Shown here: piece after piece, positions 33,983 through 46,208 of the stretch
Position numbering within the stretch: the stretch's first letter is position 1
Layout of the letters: each line of letters begins with the position of its first letter
NCBI GenBank assembly: GCA_902623215.1
Contig: CACNSS010000001.1
Coordinates: 89,154 to 153,153, forward strand
DNA length: 64,000 nt
DNA from: an uncultured Pelagibacteraceae bacterium
Lineage (GTDB): Bacteria > Pseudomonadota > Alphaproteobacteria > Pelagibacterales > Pelagibacteraceae
Direction: 5' to 3'
Notes under the pieces: generated by a model
Seen by the model: only the letters and a program-made list of their open reading frames with translations
The model's database searches: none
What the model was told of the DNA's origin: nothing
Made by a program: the position numbers and the translations under genes

Positions 33983-34913
33983 TCAGTAAATTTAAACCTT
34001 TTTTGATTTTCGAACCCAACATAAATTCATTGATTTTTTGTGATCTTTTTCCTTGTCTTTGAATTTCAAGAATCTTAATAGATTTATTATTATTACATGC
34101 AATTTCTAGCTGATTTGAAATTACCTCTCCTGCTTGACCTGAGCCGTTGCTAATTACAGCTCTCAAAATTTTGTATCTTTCACCATCAAAACTAAAAAAA
34201 ACACCCGGAAATGGAGACAAACCATTAATTTTACCAATAATTTTTGAAGCATCATCATTCCAATCAATTTGTGACTCCTCTTTACGAATTTTTTTTGCAT
34301 AAGTTGCTTTTGAATGATCTTGATCGATAAACTTTGCTTTATCTGCAAGTATATCATTAATATTATCTAAGATTTTTTTTGCAGCCAAATTAGATAGTAT
34401 TTCTGAAATTTCTTCAGCATTTTGACTTTGATCAATCTTAATTTTATATATGTTACTTACTGGTCCACTATCTAACTCTTCATTTATTTTCATGATACTT
34501 ATACCTGTTTCAGGATCTAAATTCATAATTGATCTTTGAATTGGTGCTGCTCCTCGCCATTTAGGAAGTATTGAAGCGTGAATATTAATAAAACCCTTTT
34601 TAACTAAATTTAAAAAGTTTTTAGGGATAATTTGTCCATAAGCACAGACTATCGCAAGATCAGCATCAAGCTTTTTTATTAATTTATATTCCTCATTGTT
34701 ATCTTTAAGTATCTTCGGTGTCCTGTGCTCTATATTTAAAGTTTCTGAGACAATCTGAATAGGGCTTTTATTTATTTTTTGACCTCTATGAGATTTTTGT
34801 GGCGGTTGAGTATATACTGCAACAATATTGTAACCATTTTGATGTAGAGATTTTAGAATAGGGACACAAAATAATGGAGTACCCATAAAGATAATCTTAT
34901 TTGTCATCTTCAA
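33975..34913 (-). CDS. fmt: Methionyl-tRNA formyltransferase
   Basis: Formylates initiator Met-tRNA with 10-formyl-tetrahydrofolate. In its 312 residues, FMGTPLFCVPIL opens the formyltransferase domain. The catalytic Asn/His are in FINIHASILPKWRGAAPIQ, and the catalytic Asp in EELDSGPV. The C-terminal OB-fold domain follows. It overlaps def by 4 nt, so the two genes that add and remove the formyl group are coupled. Confidence 0.95.
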   Translation of the reverse strand: MKMTNKIIFMGTPLFCVPILKSLHQNGYNIVAVYTQPPQKSHRGQKINKSPIQIVSETLNIEHRTPKILKDNNEEYKLIKKLDADLAIVCAYGQIIPKNFLNLVKKGFINIHASILPKWRGAAPIQRSIMNLDPETGISIMKINEELDSGPVSNIYKIKIDQSQNAEEISEILSNLAAKKILDNINDILADKAKFIDQDHSKATYAKKIRKEESQIDWNDDASKIIGKINGLSPFPGVFFSFDGERYKILRAVISNGSGQAGEVISNQLEIACNNNKSIKILEIQRQGKRSQKINEFMLGSKIKKGLNLLNV

Positions 34914-35437
34914 ACTACTATTCTGTCTGGATTTCTTTTAATTTTTGAGATTTTTTTTATTATAAAATCCTTTTTTAATTTTGATAAATGGTCAATTATT
35001 AATTTTCCATCTAGATGATTAATTTCATGTTGGATACAAGTTGATAGAAGTCCGTCACATTTAAGATTTTTTTTTAAGCCTTTTTTATCAATATACTCAA
35101 CTTCACAAATTTTTGGTCTTTCAATTTCAATAAAAGTTTCAGGTATTGAGAGACACCCCTCCTCATAAACTGACGTATCATTACTTAAGTTTATGATTAC
35201 TGGATTGATTAATGCTATCGGTTGACTCTTCTCATTTTTAGTTGAAACATCGACAACCAAAATTCTCTTAAGAATACCAACTTGAACAGCAGCAAGACCA
35301 ATGCCATTTGAATTGTACATTGTGTCAAATAAATCATCAATCAATTTTTTTTCATTGTTGCCAATTTTCTCTATTGGTTCAGAAATTTTTTTTAAAATTT
35401 CATCCGGCACAGTAATAATTTCTTTAATACTCATCAA
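34910..35437 (-). CDS. def: Peptide deformylase
   Basis: Metal-dependent enzyme that removes the formyl group from nascent proteins. Its 175 residues hold all three motifs: GIGLAAVQVG, EEGCLSIP with the metal-binding Cys, and QHEINHLDGK with HExxH. It lies 20 nt after the secreted-protein gene upstream. Confidence 0.96.
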   Translation of the reverse strand: MMSIKEIITVPDEILKKISEPIEKIGNNEKKLIDDLFDTMYNSNGIGLAAVQVGILKRILVVDVSTKNEKSQPIALINPVIINLSNDTSVYEEGCLSIPETFIEIERPKICEVEYIDKKGLKKNLKCDGLLSTCIQHEINHLDGKLIIDHLSKLKKDFIIKKISKIKRNPDRIVV

Positions 35438-35457
35438 ATAAATAATTAAACTAATTT

Positions 35458-37221
35458 TTATACTTTTAAAGGAAGAACTTTGAATAAAATTTTATTTCTT
35501 ATAGAATCTATTTTTAATTGGTTTAAAGCACTAATGATAAAATAAATTGTATCTTCATCCATTCTATCAAGCCTATCCTGACCTATAACTTCAATAATTC
35601 TTAATAAAGTAGCACCAGTCTCATTGTTGTTTATCATCACTTGCATATCTGTTGGCATTTCATTTTCACTTATGACGTATAGATCATCAAATTTATCAGA
35701 GATCTTAACACCATCTGCTTTGAGAGATTCTAGAAATATTACATCTTTTTTGGAAAAAGAATATTTTTTATTTTTTTTAATTTTTTTAAGAAAATTATTA
35801 ACATCTTTTTCTATTTTTGACTTTGCATAATCACCATTAAAATAATTGATTAGTTTTGATTGATACATGATATCATTATTGTATTTTATTTCATCCGGTG
35901 AATTATTATCTAAATCAATATTTGTATAATAAAAACTTGTTAAATTATCTGGAATTTCTGTAGGATTAATTTTTTTTAAAAATTTTTTTAACTCAATATC
36001 AAATGCATTATTTATGTTATCTTTTTTAAAAGAGTTTTTTAAAATTTCTAACAATTTTAATTTTTCTATCATCTCTGACTCAAGTAAAATTTTCTGATAA
36101 AGTAAAGCTCTTGCTTCAACACCGGATAAAGTTTTAAAAGACTCTTTAACATTTAAGAGTTGATTAATATTAAATTGAAATCTCATATAAATTTCAAACA
36201 AATCTTTTTCCGAATAATTCTTATTATGAACAGCTTTTTCGATATTTAAAATCTTGTCGATTTCTGTTATATCAATTTCTTTAAAAGAGGATAATAAGTT
36301 TGCAGACGATAAATATTTCCAAATGATTTTGGAAGTTTTTTCGTTAGGTTCAAATTGAAAATTTGGATTTGTTTTATGTGCAAGGTGAAAATCTAATATT
36401 GATTTATCAGATACTGTGTCGTCGATTTTTGAGGTATAGCCAAGCAGAAAATCTATTTTTTTTTCAAAATATTTATCCTTAAAACCTAACTCTTTTTTTA
36501 AATCTAAAATTAATTGAGCCTCCTCAGTTTTTCCCAAACTTATTAAGCAATATATATTAAATTTTGAAAGGTACTCATCTGTTATGGGTTTTGAGTTCCC
36601 CGAGAATATATCGCAAGCTTTTTCTAAATTAGACTCAGATAAATAGTGATCTATAAAATGTCTAGATAGCTTAGGGTTATCATTTAGAGATTTATTTTGA
36701 TTTATATAATCTTCAATTAAATCAAAATTTGAACTTTTAATTAACCAATCAGATCTAAGTAGTAAGAATTCTTTCTCAGTTATATTTTTATTTGGGTAAT
36801 GAGCGTTTGTTAAAATTGATATATTCATCAACTCAGAAGCATCCTCAGAAAGATTTAGTTTTGCGATTCTACCAAATAGATTTTTTAATTGATCGCCATC
36901 TGAATTGCTCCACATATTAATATCTAAATCATAATCTTGTGGATCATATAACCCCGTAATTTCTATCTTCTCCGAGCTCAAAAATGTATCTTGAACAACG
37001 CCTAAATTTTCATTGTTAGAAACATTTTTATAGATACTTGTTTCGGTTATCGAATTATTGCTTTGGTTAATTAGTGAAATAGACTCAGAATTTTGATCTT
37101 TATTTTCTTCATTCAAATTCCAAATATCAATCGGTTTATCAGAAGAATGAGACTTAAAAGAGGTTAATAAAATGAAAATAATTAGTAAAAATTTTTTACT
37201 TAACAATCTTAAATTTTTCAT
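35458..37221 (-). CDS. Large exported protein of unknown function, helical-repeat-like
   Basis: A 587-residue protein with an N-terminal signal peptide (KKFLLIIFILLTSFKSHS, likely cut near residue 26). The body is rich in leucine, asparagine and acidic residues with a helix-turn-helix rhythm (LRSDWLIKSSNFDLIEDYI, CLISLGKTEEAQLIL), suggesting TPR-like helical repeats, so a periplasmic scaffold is plausible. No family is recognised. Its start overlaps the end of a 59-residue single-span membrane protein by 26 nt, and it precedes def. Confidence 0.65.
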   Translation of the reverse strand: MKNLRLLSKKFLLIIFILLTSFKSHSSDKPIDIWNLNEENKDQNSESISLINQSNNSITETSIYKNVSNNENLGVVQDTFLSSEKIEITGLYDPQDYDLDINMWSNSDGDQLKNLFGRIAKLNLSEDASELMNISILTNAHYPNKNITEKEFLLLRSDWLIKSSNFDLIEDYINQNKSLNDNPKLSRHFIDHYLSESNLEKACDIFSGNSKPITDEYLSKFNIYCLISLGKTEEAQLILDLKKELGFKDKYFEKKIDFLLGYTSKIDDTVSDKSILDFHLAHKTNPNFQFEPNEKTSKIIWKYLSSANLLSSFKEIDITEIDKILNIEKAVHNKNYSEKDLFEIYMRFQFNINQLLNVKESFKTLSGVEARALLYQKILLESEMIEKLKLLEILKNSFKKDNINNAFDIELKKFLKKINPTEIPDNLTSFYYTNIDLDNNSPDEIKYNNDIMYQSKLINYFNGDYAKSKIEKDVNNFLKKIKKNKKYSFSKKDVIFLESLKADGVKISDKFDDLYVISENEMPTDMQVMINNNETGATLLRIIEVIGQDRLDRMDEDTIYFIISALNQLKIDSIRNKILFKVLPLKV

Positions 37222-37375
37222 TTGGAATTACTTTTTGTATATCTTTTTTTGGTGCTGGAAATTCAATTTTATTTAAAAAGAAAACAATTCCAAGAATAAA
37301 TAGTAAAATTAAAGTTAATTTAATTGTTACTCCAATTAAACTTTTTCTTGAACTTGTTTTTTTATAAAATTGCAT
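37196..37375 (-). CDS. Small single-span membrane protein (59 aa)
   Basis: ATG at 37375, TAA at 37196. The product starts MQFYKKTSSRKSL, has a hydrophobic helix at about residues 15-34 (VTIKLTLILLFILGIVFFL) and a short charged tail, with the basic N-terminus inside. It overlaps the exported protein gene by 26 nt in another frame, so translation is probably coupled and the two may form a complex. The space to the divergent aroK start is 57 nt. Confidence 0.6.
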   Translation of the reverse strand: MQFYKKTSSRKSLIGVTIKLTLILLFILGIVFFLNKIEFPAPKKDIQKVIPNEKFKIVK

Positions 37376-37432
37376 ATAACTTTAAGTATTTTCAAATTAA
37401 GACATATTTGTGTTTTTTCAATAAAGAAACTT

Positions 37433-37957
37433 ATGGAATCAAAAGAAAATATTGTTTTTTTAGGTATGATGGGATCTGGTAAAACCAGCATTGGTAAATT
37501 AACTTCAAAAAAACTTAATTTACAGTTTTATGATGTTGATCAAATTATTGAAAAAGAGCTAAGAATGAGTATTTCAGATATTTTCGAAAAAAAAGGAGAG
37601 ATGTTTTTTAGAGATTTTGAGGAAAAAACTACACTGAAGATTTTAAAAAAGAAAAAAATCGTTGTATCATTAGGTGGCGGTGCGTTTCTTAATAAGAAAA
37701 TAAGAGATGAAATTTTAAAAAATCATTTTTCTTTTTGGTTAAACTGGAATTCAAAAACTTTAATCCAGAGAATTCAAAATAATAAGAAAAGACCTATAGC
37801 TTCGAAAGCTAATATAAATGAGTTGGTAGATTTAATTAAAAAAAGGTCAGTAGTCTATTCTAGATCAAAATATAAAATTAATTGTGAACAATTATCTAAA
37901 AATGAGATAGTAAATAAAATTATATATATATATGAAAACAAAAAAACTTTTAGTTAA
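37433..37957 (+). CDS. aroK: Shikimate kinase
   Basis: Phosphorylates shikimate in aromatic amino-acid synthesis. It has 174 residues from the ATG at 37433; the longer frame from 37370 would overlap the divergent membrane-protein gene and lacks sequence similarity. Walker A is GMMGSGKTS, substrate residues lie in FYDVDQIIE and the FFRDFEEKT helix, and GGGAF is present, as is the lid region KKRPIA. It overlaps aroB by 26 nt. Confidence 0.94.
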   Translation: MESKENIVFLGMMGSGKTSIGKLTSKKLNLQFYDVDQIIEKELRMSISDIFEKKGEMFFRDFEEKTTLKILKKKKIVVSLGGGAFLNKKIRDEILKNHFSFWLNWNSKTLIQRIQNNKKRPIASKANINELVDLIKKRSVVYSRSKYKINCEQLSKNEIVNKIIYIYENKKTFS

Positions 37958-39038
37958 TACAAATCAGCAAAATTACCCTATATTTATTGGGTCAGGACTC
38001 ATCTCAAATTTAAAGAAAATTATCAAAAAAGAATCAATAAACTACATGAAATGTTTAATTGTTGTTGACAAAAATATTTCAAAAAAAAAAATCAATATAA
38101 TTAAAAAAGAGCTAAATAATAAAAAAGTTTATACGCACTTTATAAAAGCGAGTGAAAAAAACAAAAATCAAAAAACTACTAATGAAATTTTAGAAATTTT
38201 ATTAAAAAAAAATTTTTCAAGAGAAGATATTTTAATAAGTGTTGGGGGTGGTATTACCGGTGACATTACTGGATATGCTGCGAGTCTCTTTAAAAGAGGT
38301 TTAAAATTTATTAACATTGCTACAACCCTTTTGGCACAAGTAGACTCATCAATAGGTGGTAAAACTGGAGTAAATACAAAACACGGAAAAAACCTCATAG
38401 GAAGTTTTTACCAACCCAAATTAGTGATAAGTGATGTTGATTTTTTAAATACTCTCCCCAAAAGAGAAATTATATGTGGCTATGGAGAAATCTTGAAACA
38501 TTCTTTAATTTCAAATAAAGATTTTTTTCAATTTTTAAACAAAAATTTTGAACAAATTTTGGAGTTTAAATCCCCGTACATTGAAAGAACTATTTACGAA
38601 AGTTGTAAGATAAAGAAAAAAGTAGTCGAAAAAGATGAAAAAGAGAAAAATGTTAGGAAAATTTTAAACTTTGGTCACACTTTTGCACATGCTTATGAAG
38701 CAAGCCTAGGTTTTTCTAAAAAATTAAATCACGGTGAGGCTGTTATCTTAGGAATGACTACAGCTCTTAAATTCAGCAAATCAAATAATCTTTTACCGCT
38801 AAAGGAATTCAAAATTATTACAAATCATATAAAAAGTTTTAATTTGCCTCATGATATAAAAAAGTACTTTTCTTTAAGGGATATAAAAAAAATTGTGTCA
38901 TTTATGAGCAATGATAAGAAAAATAATACAAGTAAAATAAATTTAATTTTGTTAAAAAAAATTGGACTACCTTTGATTAATAAAAGGTTTGATGAGAAAA
39001 AACTAAAAATATTTTTAAGTAAAGAATTAATGAATTAA
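37932..39038 (+). CDS. aroB: 3-dehydroquinate synthase
   Basis: Converts DAHP to 3-dehydroquinate using NAD and a divalent metal. The 368 residues include the NAD loop GGGITGDITGYAAS, TLLAQVDSSIGGKTGVN, metal ligands in the GYGEILKHSLI and LNFGHTFAHAYE segments, and LNHGEAVILGM. Its 3' end overlaps the convergent bolA-like gene by 12 nt. Confidence 0.95.
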   Translation: MKTKKLLVNTNQQNYPIFIGSGLISNLKKIIKKESINYMKCLIVVDKNISKKKINIIKKELNNKKVYTHFIKASEKNKNQKTTNEILEILLKKNFSREDILISVGGGITGDITGYAASLFKRGLKFINIATTLLAQVDSSIGGKTGVNTKHGKNLIGSFYQPKLVISDVDFLNTLPKREIICGYGEILKHSLISNKDFFQFLNKNFEQILEFKSPYIERTIYESCKIKKKVVEKDEKEKNVRKILNFGHTFAHAYEASLGFSKKLNHGEAVILGMTTALKFSKSNNLLPLKEFKIITNHIKSFNLPHDIKKYFSLRDIKKIVSFMSNDKKNNTSKINLILLKKIGLPLINKRFDEKKLKIFLSKELMN

Positions 39039-39287
39039 AATTTGTATTGAGTGAATATTATTTTTAAGTTCTTTATCTAAAATTTTAAAAATTTTTTTAT
39101 TACTTTGAATTCTGTTCATTTTTGAAAGTTCTTTTGAACTTATTAAAATCTTTAAATGAAATTTTTTTTTATCGTTACCTTTATGTTTTGAATGAAGAAA
39201 TGATTTATCCTCAATCTTAATACTTTCTATAATAATTTTATTTTTTAATTTTTTTTTTACAATTGCAATTAAGTCATTTATATCCAT
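39027..39287 (-). CDS. BolA-family protein
   Basis: An 86-residue BolA-like protein; BolA proteins work with monothiol glutaredoxins on iron-sulfur cluster handling. The N-terminal helix (DLIAIVKKKLKN), IKIEDKSFLHSKHKG (the family's SHxHxGH region), HLKILISS and the MNRIQSNKKIFKIL helix support the family. It is divergent from the dnaJ-like gene, in the usual alphaproteobacterial place next to dnaJ-cobS-cobT. Confidence 0.83.
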   Translation of the reverse strand: MDINDLIAIVKKKLKNKIIIESIKIEDKSFLHSKHKGNDKKKFHLKILISSKELSKMNRIQSNKKIFKILDKELKNNIHSIQILIH

Positions 39288-39304
39288 TATATATTTATTA
39301 TATC

Positions 39305-39832
39305 ATGAAAAATATTTGTGATTGGGATAATTGTAAAGAGTTAGGTGAATATAAAGCACCAGTTGAAAAAGATAATAGTAAAAAATTCAAAATGTTATGC
39401 TTAAAACATGTAAAAGAGTTCAATAAAAATTGGAATTATTTTTCCGGCATGAATGACAATCAAATAATGAATTTTCTAAAATCAGACATGACTTGGCACA
39501 AACCGACACAAAGCTTTAGCTCTTCAGATAATTTTTTTAAGATACTTTGGAACAATACCTTAAAAGATGAATCTGATAAAATGAAAATTAGAAATGAGTA
39601 TGATCATATGCGTCAATTTAAATTTGATCATAAAGATATTAAAGCTTTTGAAATACTTGGATTAACAGTTGGTATGAAATGGATAAAAGTACAAGAAAAA
39701 TTCAAAACACTTGTCAAAAGATTTCACCCTGATATGAATTCAGGAAATAAAAAATATGAGGAAAAACTAAAATTAATTACATTAGCTTATACACAGCTAA
39801 AGAAAACTTATAGAGAAAAAATTGACACCTAA
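39305..39832 (+). CDS. DnaJ-domain protein next to cobS/cobT
   Basis: A 175-residue protein with a C-terminal J domain ([33 protein letters not shown], including the HPD motif near residue 139). The N-terminal region has cysteines in [11 protein letters not shown] and a later CLKHV, a possible small zinc site. The start chosen is the ATG at 39305, since the longer frame from 39263 runs into the divergent bolA start. It overlaps the TTG start of the cobS-like gene by 11 nt. It probably brings an Hsp70 to the CobS/CobT complex; that is an inference from gene order. Confidence 0.85.
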   Translation: MKNICDWDNCKELGEYKAPVEKDNSKKFKMLCLKHVKEFNKNWNYFSGMNDNQIMNFLKSDMTWHKPTQSFSSSDNFFKILWNNTLKDESDKMKIRNEYDHMRQFKFDHKDIKAFEILGLTVGMKWIKVQEKFKTLVKRFHPDMNSGNKKYEEKLKLITLAYTQLKKTYREKIDT

Positions 39833-40796
39833 CATAGACAAGCAACCTGATATAAAAGTTTCAATAAAACAGACTTTCGGAATAGAATCTGAAATGGAGG
39901 TCGATGCATTTTCAAAAAAAAATGATTATGTGCCTGATATAGATAAAAATTATAAATTTGATAGAGACACAACATTAGCTATAATTTCAGGTTTTGCATA
40001 CAACAAAAGAGTCCTTGTTCAAGGATACCATGGCACTGGTAAATCTACTCATATAGAGCAAATCGCTGCTAGATTAAACTGGCCATGCATCAGAGTAAAT
40101 CTTGATAGTCACATAAGTAGGATTGATTTAATAGGAAAAGACGCAATTGTATTAAAAGATAATAAGCAAATTACTGAATTTAAAGAAGGGATTCTTCCTT
40201 GGTCGATACAGAACCCTGTAGCTCTAGTTTTTGATGAATACGATGCTGGAAGACCAGATGTAATGTTCGTAATTCAAAGAGTGCTTGAGTCAGAAGGGAA
40301 TTTTACACTTCTTGATAAAAATAAAGTTTTAAAACAAAATAAATATTTTAGATTGTTTGCAACTTCTAATACTGTAGGACTTGGTGATACCAGCGGGCTT
40401 TACCATGGTACTCAACAAATAAATCAAGGTCAAATGGATAGGTGGAATATTGTAACAACTCTTAACTACTTAAGTTTAGATAAAGAAATGGACATCATAT
40501 TAGCTAAAAATAAATCTTTAAATAATCCTAAAGGAAAAGAGAAAGTCTCAAATATGATAAAAGTTGCATCCTTAACTCGAAAAGGATTTACTGCAGGCGA
40601 TATAAGTACTGTAATGAGTCCAAGAACAGTACTGCATTGGGCTGAAAATGCAGAAATATTTAATGATGTAGGATACGCATTTAGAGTCACTTTTCTAAAT
40701 AAATGTGATGAAATTGAAAAAAATACAATTGCTGAATACTACCAAAGATGTTTTGGAGAAGAACTACCAGAGTCACTAGCAAATATCCAAATTTAA
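39822..40796 (+). CDS. cobS: CobS-like AAA+ (MoxR-type) ATPase
   Basis: A 324-residue AAA+ protein matching the cobaltochelatase CobS subunit. Walker A is GYHGTGKST, Walker [12 protein letters not shown], with sensor FATSNT and arginine [11 protein letters not shown]. The start is TTG at 39822. CobS with CobT and CobN inserts cobalt in aerobic cobalamin synthesis. No other cobalamin genes are in the window, and SAR11-type organisms generally need external cobalamin precursors, so a different MoxR/VWA chaperone role is likely. Confidence 0.9.
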   Translation: MTPNIDKQPDIKVSIKQTFGIESEMEVDAFSKKNDYVPDIDKNYKFDRDTTLAIISGFAYNKRVLVQGYHGTGKSTHIEQIAARLNWPCIRVNLDSHISRIDLIGKDAIVLKDNKQITEFKEGILPWSIQNPVALVFDEYDAGRPDVMFVIQRVLESEGNFTLLDKNKVLKQNKYFRLFATSNTVGLGDTSGLYHGTQQINQGQMDRWNIVTTLNYLSLDKEMDIILAKNKSLNNPKGKEKVSNMIKVASLTRKGFTAGDISTVMSPRTVLHWAENAEIFNDVGYAFRVTFLNKCDEIEKNTIAEYYQRCFGEELPESLANIQI

Positions 40797-42596
40797 ATGA
40801 AAAATAACAAGGCTGAAAACTTAAGAGAAAAACTTAAGCAAGCTTTAACCTCAACAGCAAGGGTAATTTCTGATGATATTAGTCTTAAAAATATTGATGA
40901 AAAAAATAAAAAAGATTTGAATTTTGTAAATATTGAAAATCTTAACTCAAAAGGAGATTTCATTAAAGCTAGAGCAGAGTCTGACTCATCCGCTTTAAAA
41001 AAAAAATTCTCAAATGATGAAATTTATAAAAAGAATTTACCTTTAAATTCTTCATATAAGTCTCTTTATTCTATCGCGGAAAAAGTAAGGTATGAATGCC
41101 TGGGCTCAAAAATGTTGAAAGGTGTAGAAAAAAATCTTAAAGAAAATTATGATCAAATAATCCAATTAAGAAGAAAAGACCAATTAAATTCAAAAGAAGA
41201 TGTACCGGTAGTAGAGGCTTTTGAATTGTATATGTTAAAGAAATTTCTAAACGTCAAGTTAAATACCTTAACCAATAATATGTTAAATTTTTGGGAGAAA
41301 GACTTCGATAAAGTAATGAACAAACACATTGAATTTTTAAAAGAAAATTTAGAATATCAAAATGAATATTCTTTAAAGTTTTCAGAAATATTACAAGAAA
41401 TTGATATACTTAAAAATGAAGACAATGAGGAAACCAGGGAAGAAAACCAAGATGATGGTCAAAATAATCCATCCAATGATGATCAAGACAGTAATTCTGA
41501 TGACTCTAGAGATGAAAACAACAATGAACAAACAGAAGCTAGTTTAGACTCTGAATATGAAATAGACGAATACAAACTTGATGAGCAACTAATTGATAGT
41601 GAGTACGATAAACAAAATAACGAACAAATTATTCAAAAAAAAACAATTAATGATTTAAATGCAGACTATAAAATTTTTACTACCAAATTTGATGAAATTA
41701 CGAAGGCAGAAAACTTAGAAAACTCCAATGAAGCTTCAAAATTAAGAAAAACTTTAGATCAGCAGTTAATAGGTTTCCAGGACGTTATCACTAAACTTGC
41801 GAATAAACTTCAAAGACAGCTATTGGCAAAACAAAATAGAGCCTGGGAGTTTGATTTAGAAGAAGGGTTATTGGATAGTTCAAAATTACCAAGAGTAATA
41901 ATGGACCCTTATAATTCTTTATCTTTTAAAAAAGAAAAAGATTTAGATTTTAAAGACACTGTCGTTACTCTTTTAATAGATAATTCAGGGTCTATGAGAG
42001 GACGTCCAATTACAATTGCTGCAATTTGTGCTGATATTTTATCAAGAACCTTGGAAAGATGTTCTGTTAAAGTTGAAATATTAGGTTTCACAACTAAAAA
42101 TTGGAAAGGTGGAAAAAGTAGAGAGTTTTGGAATAAAGAAGGTAAACCAAAAACACCAGGAAGATTAAATGATTTAAGACACATAATTTATAAAGGGGCT
42201 GACACACATTGGCGACAATGTAAAAATAATCTTGGTTTAATGTTAAAAGAAGGATTATTAAAAGAAAATATTGATGGTGAAGCAATTTCTTGGGCATTTA
42301 ATCGATTAAAAAAAAGAAAAGAAGAAAGAAAAATATTAATGATTATCTCTGATGGTGCACCTGTTGATGACTCAACTCTGTCAGTCAATTCAGGAGATTT
42401 TCTTGAAAAACATTTAAAAAAAATTGTGAAATTTATCGAAGAAAAAACCGAAACTGAAATTTTAGCGATTGGAATAGGCCATGATGTATCAAGATACTAT
42501 AATCGAGCAATAAAGATTACAGATGTCAATGAATTGGGAGATGTCATGATTTCTCAATTGAGTGAACTTTTTAAAAGTAAAAAAAATTTACATTAA
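40797..42596 (+). CDS. cobT: CobT-like protein with VWA domain
   Basis: A 599-residue partner of CobS. The N-terminal half is a helical region, followed by a strongly acidic linker (about residues 205-275, rich in Asp, Glu, Asn), then a C-terminal von Willebrand A domain with the MIDAS motif DNSGSMRG near residue 396 and [10 protein letters not shown]. This is the order seen in CobT. It starts immediately after the cobS stop. The metal-binding MIDAS is intact, consistent with a working MoxR-VWA pair. Confidence 0.9.
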   Translation: MKNNKAENLREKLKQALTSTARVISDDISLKNIDEKNKKDLNFVNIENLNSKGDFIKARAESDSSALKKKFSNDEIYKKNLPLNSSYKSLYSIAEKVRYECLGSKMLKGVEKNLKENYDQIIQLRRKDQLNSKEDVPVVEAFELYMLKKFLNVKLNTLTNNMLNFWEKDFDKVMNKHIEFLKENLEYQNEYSLKFSEILQEIDILKNEDNEETREENQDDGQNNPSNDDQDSNSDDSRDENNNEQTEASLDSEYEIDEYKLDEQLIDSEYDKQNNEQIIQKKTINDLNADYKIFTTKFDEITKAENLENSNEASKLRKTLDQQLIGFQDVITKLANKLQRQLLAKQNRAWEFDLEEGLLDSSKLPRVIMDPYNSLSFKKEKDLDFKDTVVTLLIDNSGSMRGRPITIAAICADILSRTLERCSVKVEILGFTTKNWKGGKSREFWNKEGKPKTPGRLNDLRHIIYKGADTHWRQCKNNLGLMLKEGLLKENIDGEAISWAFNRLKKRKEERKILMIISDGAPVDDSTLSVNSGDFLEKHLKKIVKFIEEKTETEILAIGIGHDVSRYYNRAIKITDVNELGDVMISQLSELFKSKKNLH

Positions 42597-43861
42597 AGAT
42601 TGAACAAATCTTTATTTTTCCACTTTATCGTCACTTCAGCTCCACTTCTTGTTTGAGAATTCCAACAATTAACAGTTGCAAAATTTTTTTCTAATAAAGT
42701 CTTTCCTATAAATAATCCTAAACCTAATCCACTATTTTTATCAGATGATTTTAGATAAGGTTCTCCTATTTTTGAGATAATATCATTCGGATATCCCTCG
42801 CCATCATCCTCAATGGTCACAGTAGTAGTTTCGGTATTTGATCTTAAATTTATATAAATTTTACTTTTACAAAATTTATTTGCATTACCCACAAAATTTC
42901 TAAGACCGTAAACTATTTCGATTGATTTAGTTATTTTTTTTGAATACGCATCTTGCTCAAAATTGAAATTAAACTGATTTTTGCTAGTTTCTTTAAAAGA
43001 AGATATTATTTCTCTTAAATAATCTCTCATAGTTAGATCTTCATCAATAAAATTATCCTCTACATCAGGATTAAGTGATAGCTTCCTTAAAATTTGATTA
43101 CATCTTTCAACCTGACTTGAGAGTAATTCAATGTCCTGAATTACATCTTTTTGATTTTTTAATTGTTTAGTCAATTCTTGTGAAATTATTTTGATTGTTG
43201 AGAGAGGTGTTCCAAGAGAATGAGCAGCAGCAGCAGCTTGACCCCCTAAAGATAACATTTCATGTTCCTTTGCCATAATTTCCTCCATTTTGTTTAAAGC
43301 TTCTTTTCTTATTCTTGATTCTTGTCCAAATATTATTGCAAAATAATTTAAAAAAATTAATGCTATAATCAAAGAAATGGGTATTGAATAATAAATATAG
43401 TTACTTACGTGAAAGTGATTTGCTAGTGGATAAGGCAAATCACTTGAATAAAACGTCAGATAAATAATTGCAACGCAAGTTATAAAAACTATAGATAAAT
43501 TAGTTTTTATTCCAAGATTAGTTGAGGCAAAAATACTTGGTATAATTATAAAGATTATAAATGGATTTTTAGCGCCTCCGGTTAAATAGATTAAAACAGT
43601 TAATTGGATAATATCTATAAGTAGAAATAGTAAAGCTAATCTATCTGATAGTTGAGTTTTTTTATAAATAAAGATTAAATATAAATTACTTAACACACCA
43701 AAAAAAATTACTAAATTGGTAAGAAAAAAGTTAAATTTAAAATCAAAATAAAGATAAACTAAGTAAACAGAGATTAATTGACCAATAATTCCAATCCATC
43801 TTAGATTTATATATGTAGATTTTTTAAGAGAATAATACTCTGAGTCCTCAAAGAACCTCAT
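42593..43861 (-). CDS. regB: RegB/PrrB-type redox sensor histidine kinase
   Basis: Inner-membrane kinase that senses quinone pool or respiratory state. In 422 residues, six hydrophobic segments lie in the first ~190. The quinone/redox signature [14 protein letters not shown] follows the third. The H-box is [19 protein letters not shown] (His near residue 220), and the ATPase domain has [14 protein letters not shown] and [14 protein letters not shown] cysteine after the H-box (VERCNQIL) is close to where RegB proteins carry their redox cysteine. No regA lies next to it. It is 2 nt downstream of gyrB. Confidence 0.9.
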   Translation of the reverse strand: MRFFEDSEYYSLKKSTYINLRWIGIIGQLISVYLVYLYFDFKFNFFLTNLVIFFGVLSNLYLIFIYKKTQLSDRLALLFLLIDIIQLTVLIYLTGGAKNPFIIFIIIPSIFASTNLGIKTNLSIVFITCVAIIYLTFYSSDLPYPLANHFHVSNYIYYSIPISLIIALIFLNYFAIIFGQESRIRKEALNKMEEIMAKEHEMLSLGGQAAAAAHSLGTPLSTIKIISQELTKQLKNQKDVIQDIELLSSQVERCNQILRKLSLNPDVEDNFIDEDLTMRDYLREIISSFKETSKNQFNFNFEQDAYSKKITKSIEIVYGLRNFVGNANKFCKSKIYINLRSNTETTTVTIEDDGEGYPNDIISKIGEPYLKSSDKNSGLGLGLFIGKTLLEKNFATVNCWNSQTRSGAEVTIKWKNKDLFNL

Positions 43862-43863
43862 TT

Positions 43864-45942
<2,079 letters not shown>

Positions 45943-46036
45943 TTATTATAACATTTTTTTAAAATATTTGTTTACTTATCATTTGCTCAATCATTAAAAG
46001 TTGTGTAATTAAGGTTGAAAATATTGGCTTTTTTGA

Positions 46037-46126
46037 TGGCGGAGAGAATGGGATTCGAACCCATGAAAGAATTACTTCTTTACACGCTTTCCAAGCGTGC
46101 GCCTTAAACCACTCGGCCATCTCTCC
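46037..46126 (-). tRNA. tRNA-Ser (GGA), CCA encoded
   Basis: Type II tRNA on the minus strand: acceptor GGAGAGA / TCTCTCC, anticodon loop CTTGGAAAG region with anticodon GGA, a long variable arm, T-arm with GGTTCGAATCC, discriminator G and encoded CCA. It lies 116 nt upstream of gyrB. A perfect 8-bp inverted repeat at 46143-46163 lies just upstream of its 5' end. Confidence 0.95.
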
Positions 46127-46142
46127 CGTATTTGAGTATATA

Positions 46143-46163
46143 TATTAGATAATACATCTAATA
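46143..46163. repeat. Inverted repeat upstream of tRNA-Ser
   Basis: TATTAGAT and ATCTAATA form an 8-bp perfect inverted repeat around a 5-nt spacer. It lies between the stop of the glycosyltransferase gene (46209) and tRNA-Ser, both on the minus strand. It could be a weak terminator or part of the tRNA promoter; being wholly AT-rich, it is not strong evidence of either. Confidence 0.35.
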
Positions 46164-46208
46164 AAATAACACTCTAAATATGGATGGTACAAGGCTAATT
46201 ATACTATA

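Noticed and set aside
39822..42596. Cobalamin biosynthesis locus
   Set aside because: Only CobS- and CobT-like genes are present, without cobN or pathway enzymes; the pair is widespread apart from cobalamin synthesis.
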